Shown here in pieces: positions 1 through 8,563 of a stretch of DNA of 56,765 bases. The position numbers were made by a program, and so were the translations under genes. The stretch lies in the NCBI GenBank assembly GCA_022340755.1, contig JAJDNI010000010.1:1-56765 (forward strand), written 5' to 3'. Numbering within the stretch: position 1 is the stretch's first letter; each line of letters starts with the position of its first letter. This DNA comes from Gemmatimonadota bacterium (GTDB taxonomy: Bacteria > Gemmatimonadota > Gemmatimonadetes > Longimicrobiales > Gaopeijiaceae). The notes under the pieces are model-generated. The model worked only from the letters and a program-made list of their open reading frames with translations. It was not told the DNA's origin and ran no database searches.

Positions 1-326
1 GGCTCGGGTGCGCACGATACGTCGGAGTGCCAGAGTTGACCGGCCACGCGCTTCGAGGTCGCGTCGGCGTGGATGATCATCACCTCGGGATGGCCCTCCA
101 GCCCCGGATCGTTGGGATGGACGTCCAAGGTGCCGAACCGAGCACCCAGCGCCTTCTGCGCTTCCACGGAGATGTCCTGGTCGCGAAAGAAGACCACGAG
201 ATGCGCGGTGAGGGCGTCGTGGACGAGGTCGACGATGGCATCGTCCACGTGCTCCAGATCCACACCCAGGATCTCGGCGCCCAGGGTTGGCGTGAGCGGA
301 TGGACGCTCGGGGCGGGCGGACTCAC
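1..326 (-). CDS. TauD/TfdA-family Fe(II)/2-oxoglutarate dioxygenase, C-terminus cut by window edge
   Basis: The minus-strand frame stays open from a GTG at 326 to the window edge, giving 108 residues. The GTG has a GGAGG about 6 bases upstream. The N-terminal pattern is typical of taurine/2,4-D dioxygenases: LGAEILGVDL near residues 15-24, then LVVFFRDQDI near 43-52, then QLWHSDVS at 97-104. H100 and D102 of WHSD are the first two ligands of the HxD...H iron triad; the distal His lies outside the window. The family oxidises small substrates (taurine, alkyl sulfonates, aryloxy acids) with 2-oxoglutarate and O2. The substrate cannot be told from this fragment. The gene is cytoplasmic and runs in the same direction as the kinase gene downstream at 375-3065. 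Confidence 0.85.
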   Translation of the reverse strand, partial: MSPPAPSVHPLTPTLGAEILGVDLEHVDDAIVDLVHDALTAHLVVFFRDQDISVEAQKALGARFGTLDVHPNDPGLEGHPEVMIIHADATSKRVAGQLWHSDVSCAPE

Positions 327-374
327 GTGATCCTCCCGTGACCGGGAAAGGACGGACTGTAGCGGCGCATCCTG

Positions 375-3065
375 CTACTGCTCCTTCAGCAACGGCCGAA
401 GCTCGGTGAACCAGTGACGGACCAGAATCAACCTGCTGCCGACAACCCCTCCCCCGCTCTGCTGTCCAAACAAGAATCGGCCGTCCATGGACACCGCGTA
501 CGCGGCGTGACCTCCCCCGGTGAGATAATCTGCTGCGGAAAAGAGGGGTTCGGGTTGGCCTGCGTGGAACGAAGACGACGCATTCACGTGGACGGCCATG
601 AGCTCCTGATCCGGACTTCGGTAGTACAACTCCCGCCCGTCGGGATTCCACACCGGCTCCGTCCCGCCGCCGTGGGAGATCTGCCACTTTCCGCCATTCA
701 CGTCGGGCCATGGACGTACGTAGACATCGTAGGTTCCGCCTTCGTCGGAGACGTAGGCCAGCCACCGTCCGTCGGGCGAGATCGCCGGCTCACCTTCGAA
801 CGCCGGTGTCGGCATCAAGGGCACCGTCGTGGTGTCACCGGAGATGCGACGTGCCAGAAGGTCCCCTCCCCCAGGTGCGCTCACATCGGTTCCATACACC
901 AGCCACTTGCCGTCCGGCGACATGAGGACTTCCGCCACGGAGCGGGCTTCCTCCACGATCGCCACCGCAGTGTCCGCTCCATCGGCGCGTTGTCGGGCGG
1001 CGATGCTCGGCGCATCGACTCGGTACCTGACGTAGACAACATCGCGTCCGTCCGGACGCCACTCCGGTCGCACGCTCACACCCCCGAACGTGAGGCGCGT
1101 GATGGGCCCGTCGGGCAGCCGCTGGACGAAGACCTGCTGCCCGTCCTCGGTGTTCTGCACGAAGGCCAGGCGACTCCCATCGGGAGAGATTCGTACGTCG
1201 AACTGCTGTTGCTGGCTCCCGGGCAACCAAAGCGCCGTGTCCGCGACGCTCACCGTGCCGTGGCGGTCCACCCAAACGAGACGCGAATCAGGCCCAGGCG
1301 CGTCGGCATCGTTCCTCAACGCGTATAGGATCGTACCCTCGGGCGACACGACCGCCGACGGCAGGCCTCCGGTGGTCGCCAATCCTTCCATGACCGGGAT
1401 GGCGGCGCCCGTCAGCGTCCCACGGTCGAGATCGAATCCCTGGGCGAAAAGCGTACCGTCCGGCCTGCCGTACAGGACGTGCCCGGTCCGGAGGTACCAC
1501 CCTGATGAGACGCCATCCAGGAGCCGTGTGAACCCACCGCTCCGGAGGTTCAGCAGGGATACGCTTCCCGGAGAGCACGGCTCGGCGCCGCAGGTGGTGA
1601 CGAGAACTCCCCGTCCTTGAGGTAGCGCCTCCAGGCGCACGATGGCCCACGGGCGTGCAGGAAGCACAACCCGTAGGTGGCCGCCGTCCGCGTCGATCTG
1701 GAACAGTCGTCGATAGGTTCGGTCGGGAAAGACGATCGTCCCGTCGTCGAGCCACACGCCGCTCGCCAGCACGCTCTGCACGGTGGAGTCGGAAAGCTCG
1801 ACGGGAGCCCCCCCGTTCCGTGGAATCTTGAACAGGCCGCGTCCGGTGGTGAAACCGATCCACTCCCCGTCGGGCGAGAAGAAGGGGCTCGCCCCTCCAT
1901 CCGTTCCGGGAATGGCCACTGCCGTGTCGCTCCCCGCCTCCTTGAGGAACAGCTGCCACGCCCCTCGTGCCCTCGTCGAGTCGCCGAAGACGATGGCGGA
2001 TCCATCCGGGGCGACGGCCAGATTCTGCGACCATCCGCCGTAGAGGGCGCCCCCCCGACGTATCAGACTCAGACCGATCCACTCGCGCGTCGTGGGAGGG
2101 GCGGGCCCGGGGCGGAGCCATCCCCAGGCGGCGAGTCCGGCGGCTACGAGGAGCATCGCCACCAGGAGGACCGTGGTGGAGCGCCGGCGCGTCGCCGGAC
2201 CGCCAGCCGCGACGCCCATGTCCGTGGTGAAGGTCGGGTCGTGCAGGGCGGCTGCGAACGCGCTTGCGGTGCCGAAGCGATCCGCCGGCAACTTCGCCAG
2301 CGACCTGGCCACCGCCGCCGCCACGTGCGGTGGGACCGACTTGCGCAGATCGGTGACCGGTCGGGCCTGCTCGATCACGATCTTGGAGATGATCGCCTGG
2401 GCCGACGACGCGGTGTACGGTGGATCTCCGGTGAGCATCTCGTACAGCACGCATCCCAGCGAGTAGACGTCCGACCGGTTGGTGATGTTCTGATCCGCCG
2501 TCGCCTGTTCGGGCGACATGTAGTGCGGCGTGCCGAGGCTCAGACCCGTCTCGGTCATCCGTCCGCCGGCGGCAGCGCTCAAGGCCAGGGCGATTCCGAA
2601 GTCCACCACCATGGCGCGCCCGTTGTGCAGCAGGATGTTCTCGGGCTTGATGTCGCGATGGATGATGCCCTGCTCGTGCGCGTACTGCAGCGCATCAGCC
2701 ACTTCGGAAGCGATCCGCACAGCATCCTCGATGGGGAGCTGGGTCTCCCGGCTCAGCTTCTGGCGGAGCGTCTCGCCCTCGACATAGGGCATGACGTAGT
2801 AGAGGAACCCGTCCGCCTCACCGGAGTCGAAGAGCGGGAGGATATGAGGATGCTGAAGCTGGGCGGTGGTCTTGATCTCCTGGACGAACCGGTCGCCGCC
2901 CAGCACGGCGGCCACTTCCGGCTGCAGGACCTTCAGCGCGACCTTGCGGTCGTGCTTCAGGTCGTTCGCCAGGTATACCGTCGCCATGCCCCCCCTGCCC
3001 AGCTCGCGATCGATCGCGTAGCGGTCGGCGAGGGTATCGGGCAGGCGAGGAGCAGGGTTGGCCAT
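375..3065 (-). CDS. Membrane Ser/Thr protein kinase with C-terminal PD40/WD40-like beta-propeller
   Basis: An 896-residue receptor-type kinase. The kinase domain (about 1-275) has the glycine loop LGRGGMATV (22-30), Lys45 in VALKVL, the catalytic loop HRDIKPEN (from 136), DFG at 155-157 and MSPEQAT. One transmembrane helix follows at about 298-316. The outer part carries repeated PD40 signatures (SPDGEWIGF, SPDGSRLAF, RPDGRDVVY, SPDGKWLVY, SPDGRWLAYVSD), as in TolB-like propellers. The expected arrangement is cytoplasmic kinase and periplasmic sensor; the ligand is unknown. I prefer the ATG at 3065 because it begins right before the kinase fold. A GTG at 3089 would add eight residues, and neither start has a clear Shine-Dalgarno. 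It ends 54 bases after the GHL10-type lipoprotein gene on the same strand. Confidence 0.92.
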   Translation of the reverse strand: MANPAPRLPDTLADRYAIDRELGRGGMATVYLANDLKHDRKVALKVLQPEVAAVLGGDRFVQEIKTTAQLQHPHILPLFDSGEADGFLYYVMPYVEGETLRQKLSRETQLPIEDAVRIASEVADALQYAHEQGIIHRDIKPENILLHNGRAMVVDFGIALALSAAAGGRMTETGLSLGTPHYMSPEQATADQNITNRSDVYSLGCVLYEMLTGDPPYTASSAQAIISKIVIEQARPVTDLRKSVPPHVAAAVARSLAKLPADRFGTASAFAAALHDPTFTTDMGVAAGGPATRRRSTTVLLVAMLLVAAGLAAWGWLRPGPAPPTTREWIGLSLIRRGGALYGGWSQNLAVAPDGSAIVFGDSTRARGAWQLFLKEAGSDTAVAIPGTDGGASPFFSPDGEWIGFTTGRGLFKIPRNGGAPVELSDSTVQSVLASGVWLDDGTIVFPDRTYRRLFQIDADGGHLRVVLPARPWAIVRLEALPQGRGVLVTTCGAEPCSPGSVSLLNLRSGGFTRLLDGVSSGWYLRTGHVLYGRPDGTLFAQGFDLDRGTLTGAAIPVMEGLATTGGLPSAVVSPEGTILYALRNDADAPGPDSRLVWVDRHGTVSVADTALWLPGSQQQQFDVRISPDGSRLAFVQNTEDGQQVFVQRLPDGPITRLTFGGVSVRPEWRPDGRDVVYVRYRVDAPSIAARQRADGADTAVAIVEEARSVAEVLMSPDGKWLVYGTDVSAPGGGDLLARRISGDTTTVPLMPTPAFEGEPAISPDGRWLAYVSDEGGTYDVYVRPWPDVNGGKWQISHGGGTEPVWNPDGRELYYRSPDQELMAVHVNASSSFHAGQPEPLFSAADYLTGGGHAAYAVSMDGRFLFGQQSGGGVVGSRLILVRHWFTELRPLLKEQ

Positions 3066-3119
3066 GGATCGAAGGTGGGGCCGAGACACCGTGCGTGCCA
3101 GGATGCCGGAGCAGGGGCA

Positions 3120-4580
3120 CTAACGCACCCGACGAGCCGGCCAGAAGAACGCCCAGTTGTGGAGCGAGCTCCAGAGGTTTCCGTCCTCCAGTGCGGAGTA
3201 GCTGAAGATCGAGACGCCCTCCGCACCCGCCATCCGCGCGCGCTCCACCTCCTGGGCCATCCCCCTACCGTCCAGCTCCGGCGCGTAGATCCCGATGAAC
3301 GTCGGAGCCTCGATGGACTGCGATTGCTCGTCGGCCAGATACGCGAAATCGAGGCGGTCCCCGTAGGAATCGGCGATGGGCCAGTACACCATGGGAACGA
3401 GCGCGTCCACCAGGCCTCCGCGATCCCACGCGCGGTCGTCCTGGAGCACCGATTCGTATCCGGTGGTCACGCCACCCCACCCCAGAACATCCCGATAGAC
3501 GCCCCAGACGGCGGCGGACAGCTTCAGGTCGGGATCTACCGCCTTCAGGGAGTCGCGGGTCTCCTCCACCGCCCACGTCACGAAGCGACGCCGCATCTCG
3601 TCGAACCCCAGCCCGGGCTCCACCGCCGAGGCGGAGTCGAAAGCCTGGAGCGACGGTGTGTCGAAGGAGTAGTCCGGGCTCGGATACCGGATGAAATCCA
3701 GGTGAATCCCCCCGACCGAATAGTGTCGAGCGATGTCGGCCGTCACCGACGCGAGACGGGTCCGGACGCCCGGGTTGCCGGGCGTCATCCAGCGGCTCCC
3801 TGTGGTGTAGGGCATGTCGGTTCCGTCCGCTTCCACCATGACCCAGTCGGGGTGCTCCCGGAACACGTGGGGTGGATCGGAAAGCGGCGGCGTCGTCGTG
3901 CCCGCCCATCCCGTGAAAGCGTTGATCCATGGGTGGACCTCCAACCCCCATCGGTCCGCCTCGCGGATGGCGGTCTCCAGCGGATCCCAGCCGGGGTCCT
4001 GGCCGAGAACCCCCGTCAGATTTGCGGCCCAGGGCTCGTAGCTCGATCGATAGAAGGCGTCGGCCCGGCCTCGAACTTGGAGGTAGACCAGGTTGAAGCC
4101 GTTCTCCCCCGCGCGGGTCATAATTCGGGCCAGGTCCTCCGCCGAGGCGTACTCGAACCGACTCACCCAGAGGGCCCGGGTCTCGGAGAGCGAATCGCCC
4201 GTGGCGAGGGGCTCGACGGTGAAGGCCACGCTGTCTCGCCCGGCACTGTTCGACACCCTGATCCAGGCCGGGCCCGGAGGCCCTCCCGCGAGCCCGACCC
4301 GCAATCGGATCGATGATTCGCTTCGGTCGACCGGCTCGAGGAAGAGCCAGGGCGGACCGTCCACCGCGACGTCGGACAGGTTGCGGCCGGTGAGGGTGAC
4401 CGTCACCGGGCTCTCCAACGGGCCGGCGGCGGCCGGGCTCAGCCCCTCCAGCGCCGGCGGTGACGTCGAGAGACCTGCGGGGCCGCCGTCTCCACAGGCG
4501 GAGAGGAAGCCCAGCAGCCCCACCAGAAGCAGGGCGGCCGCCGTTCTCGCTCGCGGTCTACGCGGACCGATGCACCCCAC
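3120..4580 (-). CDS. GHL10/DUF187-family glycosyl-hydrolase-like lipoprotein
   Basis: A 486-residue lipoprotein. The N-terminus has Arg residues, a hydrophobic stretch and a lipobox LSAC with Cys29, so it should be lipidated and exported. Residues about 40-125 look like an Ig/IPT-type beta domain. From about residue 136 the TIM-barrel pattern of glycosyl hydrolase-like family 10 (DUF187, YngK type) is clear: ALWVSRFEYAS, NLVYLQVRGRADAFY, GLEVHPWINAF, GGIHLDFIRYP, LSAAVWGVYRD and VPMVYWPIAD. Family members are thought to act on cell-wall or other polysaccharides, but substrates are mostly undefined. It lies between the TPR gene (21 bases upstream) and the kinase gene on the same strand, so co-transcription is likely. 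Confidence 0.88.
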   Translation of the reverse strand: MGCIGPRRPRARTAAALLLVGLLGFLSACGDGGPAGLSTSPPALEGLSPAAAGPLESPVTVTLTGRNLSDVAVDGPPWLFLEPVDRSESSIRLRVGLAGGPPGPAWIRVSNSAGRDSVAFTVEPLATGDSLSETRALWVSRFEYASAEDLARIMTRAGENGFNLVYLQVRGRADAFYRSSYEPWAANLTGVLGQDPGWDPLETAIREADRWGLEVHPWINAFTGWAGTTTPPLSDPPHVFREHPDWVMVEADGTDMPYTTGSRWMTPGNPGVRTRLASVTADIARHYSVGGIHLDFIRYPSPDYSFDTPSLQAFDSASAVEPGLGFDEMRRRFVTWAVEETRDSLKAVDPDLKLSAAVWGVYRDVLGWGGVTTGYESVLQDDRAWDRGGLVDALVPMVYWPIADSYGDRLDFAYLADEQSQSIEAPTFIGIYAPELDGRGMAQEVERARMAGAEGVSIFSYSALEDGNLWSSLHNWAFFWPARRVR

Positions 4581-4601
4581 GATCAGGATCCGTCACGGGC
4601 C

Positions 4602-6209
4602 TCAGAGGGAGGCCGGACGCTCACCCGGGAGCCCCACCCGCTCCCACAGGGCCTGGAAGCGTCGGGTGCCCGCGAGGGCATCCCAGTCGGGACTCCGCAG
4701 GTAGTAGATCCCTCCTTCATCGGCGAAGCTCCGCTCCAGCCAGTCCAGGGCCGTGTCGACCTCGCCCAGCGCGGCGTACCCGGCCGCGATCCCCGACGCG
4801 GGCACGCTCCCCCCCGATTCCTTGAGAGCCACGGCGTTCGACAGGACTTCACGCGCTCTCTTCGCGTCCCCCGTCCTGGCCAGATGGACCGACATGGTCA
4901 CAGGCAACGGCGAGGGCATCGCCTCGAGCACAGGCGCCAGCTCCTGCCGCGCCTCCTCCGTGCGACCGGCCAGGGCCAGGGAAGAGATCCGCATGAGCGC
5001 TGCGGACATGTTGGTGGGCTCCAACTCCAGCAGTCGCCGGCCCTCCTCCGCCGCCTCGTCGAAGCGTCGGCCGTTCATGAGGATCCAGATCCGCATGATC
5101 CGCACCTGGGCCGAGAACGGATCCAGTACGTCGACCCCGTGGAGGACCTCCAGGCCCCGGTCGGTGTTGCCGGCGATGACCCCATGCCACTCCGCCAGAG
5201 CCCAGATTGCGTCGATGTAGTCGGGGTCCAGCTCCAGCGTGGCTTCGATGTCCTCACGGGCCTCTTGCCACTTCCACTCGACGGGCCAGTCCACGGCCAT
5301 TTGCGCCATGTGGCTCTCGGGATCGTTCGGGGCGAGGCGGATGGCCGCCGCCGCGTGCTCCTCGATACGCGGGAACAGCTCCCCTTGCGTCCGTCCTCCG
5401 TAGTTGTTCAGGGCCGCGAGCAGCAGAGCGAGCTGGGCGTGGGCGCGCCCGAACTTCTGGTCCAGGGCCAAGGCCCGCTCGAGCTCGTCAACGGCGCTCC
5501 ACCAGTTGTCGATGTCCGACTGATTCCACTGGTGGAGGGCCCGGAGGTACGCGTTGTACGCCTCCAGGCTCGATGTGGGTGCCGTGCCCAGGTTGCGGCT
5601 CCGACCCTCGGTGAGGGTGCCGCCGAGGGAGCCCGCCACCCGCATGGCCAGAGTCCGCTGAAGGTCGAACAGTCCGTCGAGGGTGAGAAGCCTCGGATAG
5701 GATTCCGACCAGAGGTGCTCGTCGGCGGCCGCGTCGATGAGCTGCACCGTGATCTGCACGCTGTCGGCCGCCGTCCGCACGCTACCTTCCATGACGTATC
5801 GCGCACCGAGGGAATCGGCGATGGCGGCCACGGTCGCGGAACTTCCCTTGAAGTGGGACAGCGACGTGCGAGACGTGAGACGAATGCCGGGAATCTGAGC
5901 CAGTTGATGCAGGAGCTCCTCGTGCAGCCCATCCGCGAAGTAGGCCTGATCTCCACCCGGCGAGAAGTCGGCGAAGGGCAGCACCGCCAGCACGGGCGCA
6001 TCCACCGGAACGGGGTCGTGATCCCCCGTCCCCGCCGGCTGCCAGAGCCTTGCTCCCAGCCAGATGACGGCCACGAAGGCGCCCCCGACGAGGGCGGCCT
6101 TGAGGCGGCCCCAACGATCCGGGGCCATGCCGTGCGACCCCTGGCCGACAGGCCCAGTCCGGCGGATGCCTTCCTTGGTGACGTCGAACGTCCACGCCAG
6201 CGCCACCAC
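4602..6209 (-). CDS. TolB/FlgO-like membrane protein with TPR repeats
   Basis: At least 535 residues from a GTG at 6209. After a transmembrane helix (LKAALVGGAFVAVIWLGARL) comes the module AVLPFADFSPGGDQAYFADGLHEELL, with LGARYVMEGSVR and ITVQLIDAAADEHLWSESY. This is the TolB N-terminal/FlgO-like fold usually joined to winged-helix regulators, cyclases or kinases. The C-terminal half is helical and TPR-like, with ALDQKFGRAHAQLALLLAAL, ELDPDYIDAIWALAEWHG and a conserved tail GGIYYLRSPDWDALAGTRRFQALW. It is probably a membrane-anchored scaffold or sensor. The start is doubtful: conserved coding sequence continues upstream (next entry), so 6209 is probably not the ancestral start. Confidence 0.82.
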   Translation of the reverse strand: MVALAWTFDVTKEGIRRTGPVGQGSHGMAPDRWGRLKAALVGGAFVAVIWLGARLWQPAGTGDHDPVPVDAPVLAVLPFADFSPGGDQAYFADGLHEELLHQLAQIPGIRLTSRTSLSHFKGSSATVAAIADSLGARYVMEGSVRTAADSVQITVQLIDAAADEHLWSESYPRLLTLDGLFDLQRTLAMRVAGSLGGTLTEGRSRNLGTAPTSSLEAYNAYLRALHQWNQSDIDNWWSAVDELERALALDQKFGRAHAQLALLLAALNNYGGRTQGELFPRIEEHAAAAIRLAPNDPESHMAQMAVDWPVEWKWQEAREDIEATLELDPDYIDAIWALAEWHGVIAGNTDRGLEVLHGVDVLDPFSAQVRIMRIWILMNGRRFDEAAEEGRRLLELEPTNMSAALMRISSLALAGRTEEARQELAPVLEAMPSPLPVTMSVHLARTGDAKRAREVLSNAVALKESGGSVPASGIAAGYAALGEVDTALDWLERSFADEGGIYYLRSPDWDALAGTRRFQALWERVGLPGERPASL

Positions 6210-6464
6210 CAGAGGGAATCCGAGAAGGCTCGCGAGAACCAGACCGTTGAAGAGCCGGGACTCGAGCCCCAGCGCCGGAAAGACGAGGTCGGCCGCCTGG
6301 AGGAGGCCGAAAACGACCGCCAGGTAGGCCGCGCCTACCTTGTAGACCTTCCGACGCTTGAGCTCGGAAAAGAAATCGGGCGAGCGATCGGGTGCATCCC
6401 CGGAGGTCCCGGGGCGCGGGGGAGGGTCAGTGGGAACACCCTGCTGACCTTTCGTGGGACCACC
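6210..6464 (-). other. Conserved N-terminal extension of the TolB/TPR gene, in frame but with no start codon
   Basis: Reading upstream of 6209 in the same frame gives an open stretch to a TGA at 6467-6465. It encodes FFSELKRRKVYKVGAAYLAV followed by a second hydrophobic segment near FNGLVLASLLGFPLVV. This is the usual beginning of this protein family: a short basic helix plus two membrane spans before VALAWTFDVTKEGIRR. No ATG, GTG or TTG occurs in frame between 6464 and 6210. In a neighbouring frame, a GTG near 6437 and an ATG at 6397 lead into the same region and stop near 6335. A frameshift, real or a sequencing error, between about 6397 and 6340 would explain this. Confidence is in the coding character, not in how it is expressed. 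Confidence 0.6.
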
Positions 6465-6759
6465 TCATCCGAACGTGACGAGTGATATAGAAAAGGTGCG
6501 TCCGGCCGTGGGAGTCCGGCAACCCTGATACGATGCGCTCCGCTTGACGAAGCCGACGGTGCACCACGCCCCTCAGGCCCCCTGTCCTCTTGGCGACTCC
6601 ACCCCCCACGTACTGGGACGCCATCCGCACGCACCTTAGCCAAAAGATCTTTGCGGATCATCGTCCACGACGGCGGATAGGACGTGACAGCTCCCCTGTC
6701 TATGAGTATCGTGACTGCATGCGCGGATAAGCCGGAGTCGATCACTCGGAGAGGTCACC

Positions 6760-8478
6760 ATGCGTCCTTCCGCCGCCGTAGCGCTCTCATTCGCGGCCCT
6801 CGTCGTCGTGTCCTCCTGCACCCCGGGCGCGCCATCCCGCGAGGCCGGAGTCACCGTCATCCACGGCACCGTCCAACCCGCCGAAGGGGGGCACTTCGCG
6901 CTGGCGGAGGTGCGGCTCACAGGCCGCGTCTCGCCGACGCCGCTGGCGACGGTCAGGGTCGCGTCCGATGGGCGCTTCGCTATCGCCACGACGGAGACCG
7001 GCGTCCTGGAGCTCGACTTCACCGCCGTCGATCACTATGCGAAGGGCGTCCCACTCATGATTCCAGAGGCGGGGGACATTGCGGTGGACGTGCGCCTGGA
7101 GCACTACAAATACACACCCGACGAGGACCTGGGCCGCGTCACGGCCTTCGGTGACTTCACCGACTGGAAGAGAGCCGGCCGGCCACTGACGGAACAGAAG
7201 GACGGCACGTACAGCCTGGACGTCCAGACCACGGCCGATTCCGTCGCGTACCAACTGGTGGGACTGGAGGTCGGCGGGAGCCGGAGCATCAACGGGACGG
7301 AGTCCGACTCCTATGTCTACGACGGCGGAGGAGACTACCGCTCTGTGATCGCCGCGAAGGGCGGCCACGCGACCATCGTGTTCGACCCGAAGCTGCTCCA
7401 GCGCGACACCGGGACAGCGGTCGCGACCTTCCGGGACACGACGTCCCGCGCGGCGCGGCTGAGCGCCATGGTCGGTACGTGGCAGGCCGAACGCACCGAG
7501 TACTTCGACACGCTGCGGGCGGTGCGCGAGCGGAAGGACTCACTCCAATACGACTGGACCCCCATCGTAGCGCGCCGCACCGAGGCCTTTCGCACGACGA
7601 CAGATCCTCTCGCGCGGCAGCTCTACGGGCTCGCCATCCTGGACGCATTGAGCATGAGGGCGAAGATCGACACGTCGCTCGCGAGGGATCTGACGCACGC
7701 TGTCCCCGCCGCGTCCCCCGCGTGGGATCTCTTCCTGGTCCAACCGACGGTGATGTTCCAGGCCTACCGCCTGGTCGCCGGCGACACGTCGTACGCCGCC
7801 GCAGCGGCAGACACCGTGGTGGTCCGCCCGACCCTCGCCTATCTCGACAGCGTGGTCGCGGCGCCACACGACAGCATGCTCGTCGCCCAGACGCTCATGT
7901 CGGAGATCTACATGGCCCGCGGGATGCACGACGACCAGCGCGCGAACGACTACTACAATCGACTGGTGACGGACTACGCCAGCTCGCCGTTGACGAGCGT
8001 GGTGAAGGCCCAGCTCGCGCCGAACCGGGCATTCCAGGTCGGGAAGACGGTGCCCGACTACTCGCTGGCGTCCCTTGGCGATTCGACGGTCAAGTACACG
8101 AACCGCTCGATGCTCGGGAAGACATACGTTCTCGACTTCTGGGCGACGTGGTGCGGCCCTTGTGTCGCCGAGCTGCCCAATCTCCAGGCTGCGTACGATT
8201 CACTCCATGCTCGAGGGCTGGAGATCCTGTCCGTCTCCCTCGACGAGTCGCCCAAGGACGTCGTCGACTTCCGCGCGGATCACAAGATGCCGTGGGCCCA
8301 GGCGTTCGTCTCCGGCGGCTTCGACAACGCGGAGATGAAGCGCCTCGAGATCCTCTTCCTGCCGCGCGAGGTGCTGGTGGGCAAGGACGGCACCATCCTC
8401 GCGGCGGACGACGAGATGCGGGGCAAGAGCCTCATGCCTGCCTTGAAGAAGGCACTCGGCGTGACAGACGGACCCTGA
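6760..8478 (+). CDS. TlpA-family thioredoxin-like lipoprotein with long N-terminal region
   Basis: A 572-residue lipoprotein with lipobox VSSC (Cys20). The C-terminal 150 residues are a TlpA/ResA thioredoxin domain with VGKTVPDYSLASL, FWATWCGPCVAELPNLQ (W464, C465-GP-C468) and a cis-Pro region FLPREVLVG. It should therefore exchange disulfides on periplasmic proteins or act in cytochrome maturation. Upstream, around residues 126-190, the stretch VTAFGDFTDWKRAGRPL to YQLVGLEVGG resembles an AMPK/isoamylase early-set domain. The middle (about 220-420) is helical and unassigned. The ATG follows a GAGAGG Shine-Dalgarno. The 295 bases upstream, to the last stop of the minus-strand extension, hold no gene I can support. 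Confidence 0.88.
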   Translation: MRPSAAVALSFAALVVVSSCTPGAPSREAGVTVIHGTVQPAEGGHFALAEVRLTGRVSPTPLATVRVASDGRFAIATTETGVLELDFTAVDHYAKGVPLMIPEAGDIAVDVRLEHYKYTPDEDLGRVTAFGDFTDWKRAGRPLTEQKDGTYSLDVQTTADSVAYQLVGLEVGGSRSINGTESDSYVYDGGGDYRSVIAAKGGHATIVFDPKLLQRDTGTAVATFRDTTSRAARLSAMVGTWQAERTEYFDTLRAVRERKDSLQYDWTPIVARRTEAFRTTTDPLARQLYGLAILDALSMRAKIDTSLARDLTHAVPAASPAWDLFLVQPTVMFQAYRLVAGDTSYAAAAADTVVVRPTLAYLDSVVAAPHDSMLVAQTLMSEIYMARGMHDDQRANDYYNRLVTDYASSPLTSVVKAQLAPNRAFQVGKTVPDYSLASLGDSTVKYTNRSMLGKTYVLDFWATWCGPCVAELPNLQAAYDSLHARGLEILSVSLDESPKDVVDFRADHKMPWAQAFVSGGFDNAEMKRLEILFLPREVLVGKDGTILAADDEMRGKSLMPALKKALGVTDGP

Positions 8479-8563
8479 TAGGCGCGGATCGGCCGTTGCG
8501 CCACCGTCCGGTGGGTGCATAGCTTCGCGCCCTTCATCGACCTCCCGCCACCCCCGGAAATCC

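Noticed and set aside
27-341. Short plus-strand frames at the window start
   Set aside because: The minus strand there encodes a TauD/TfdA dioxygenase with its HxD motif and ribosome site, which explains the sequence.
1677-4316. A very long open frame on the plus strand opposite the PD40 kinase and the GHL10-type lipoprotein
   Set aside because: It is antisense to two genes with clear domains. Its product is rich in Arg, Gly, Pro and His with no known motif, as expected from high-G+C third-position bias.
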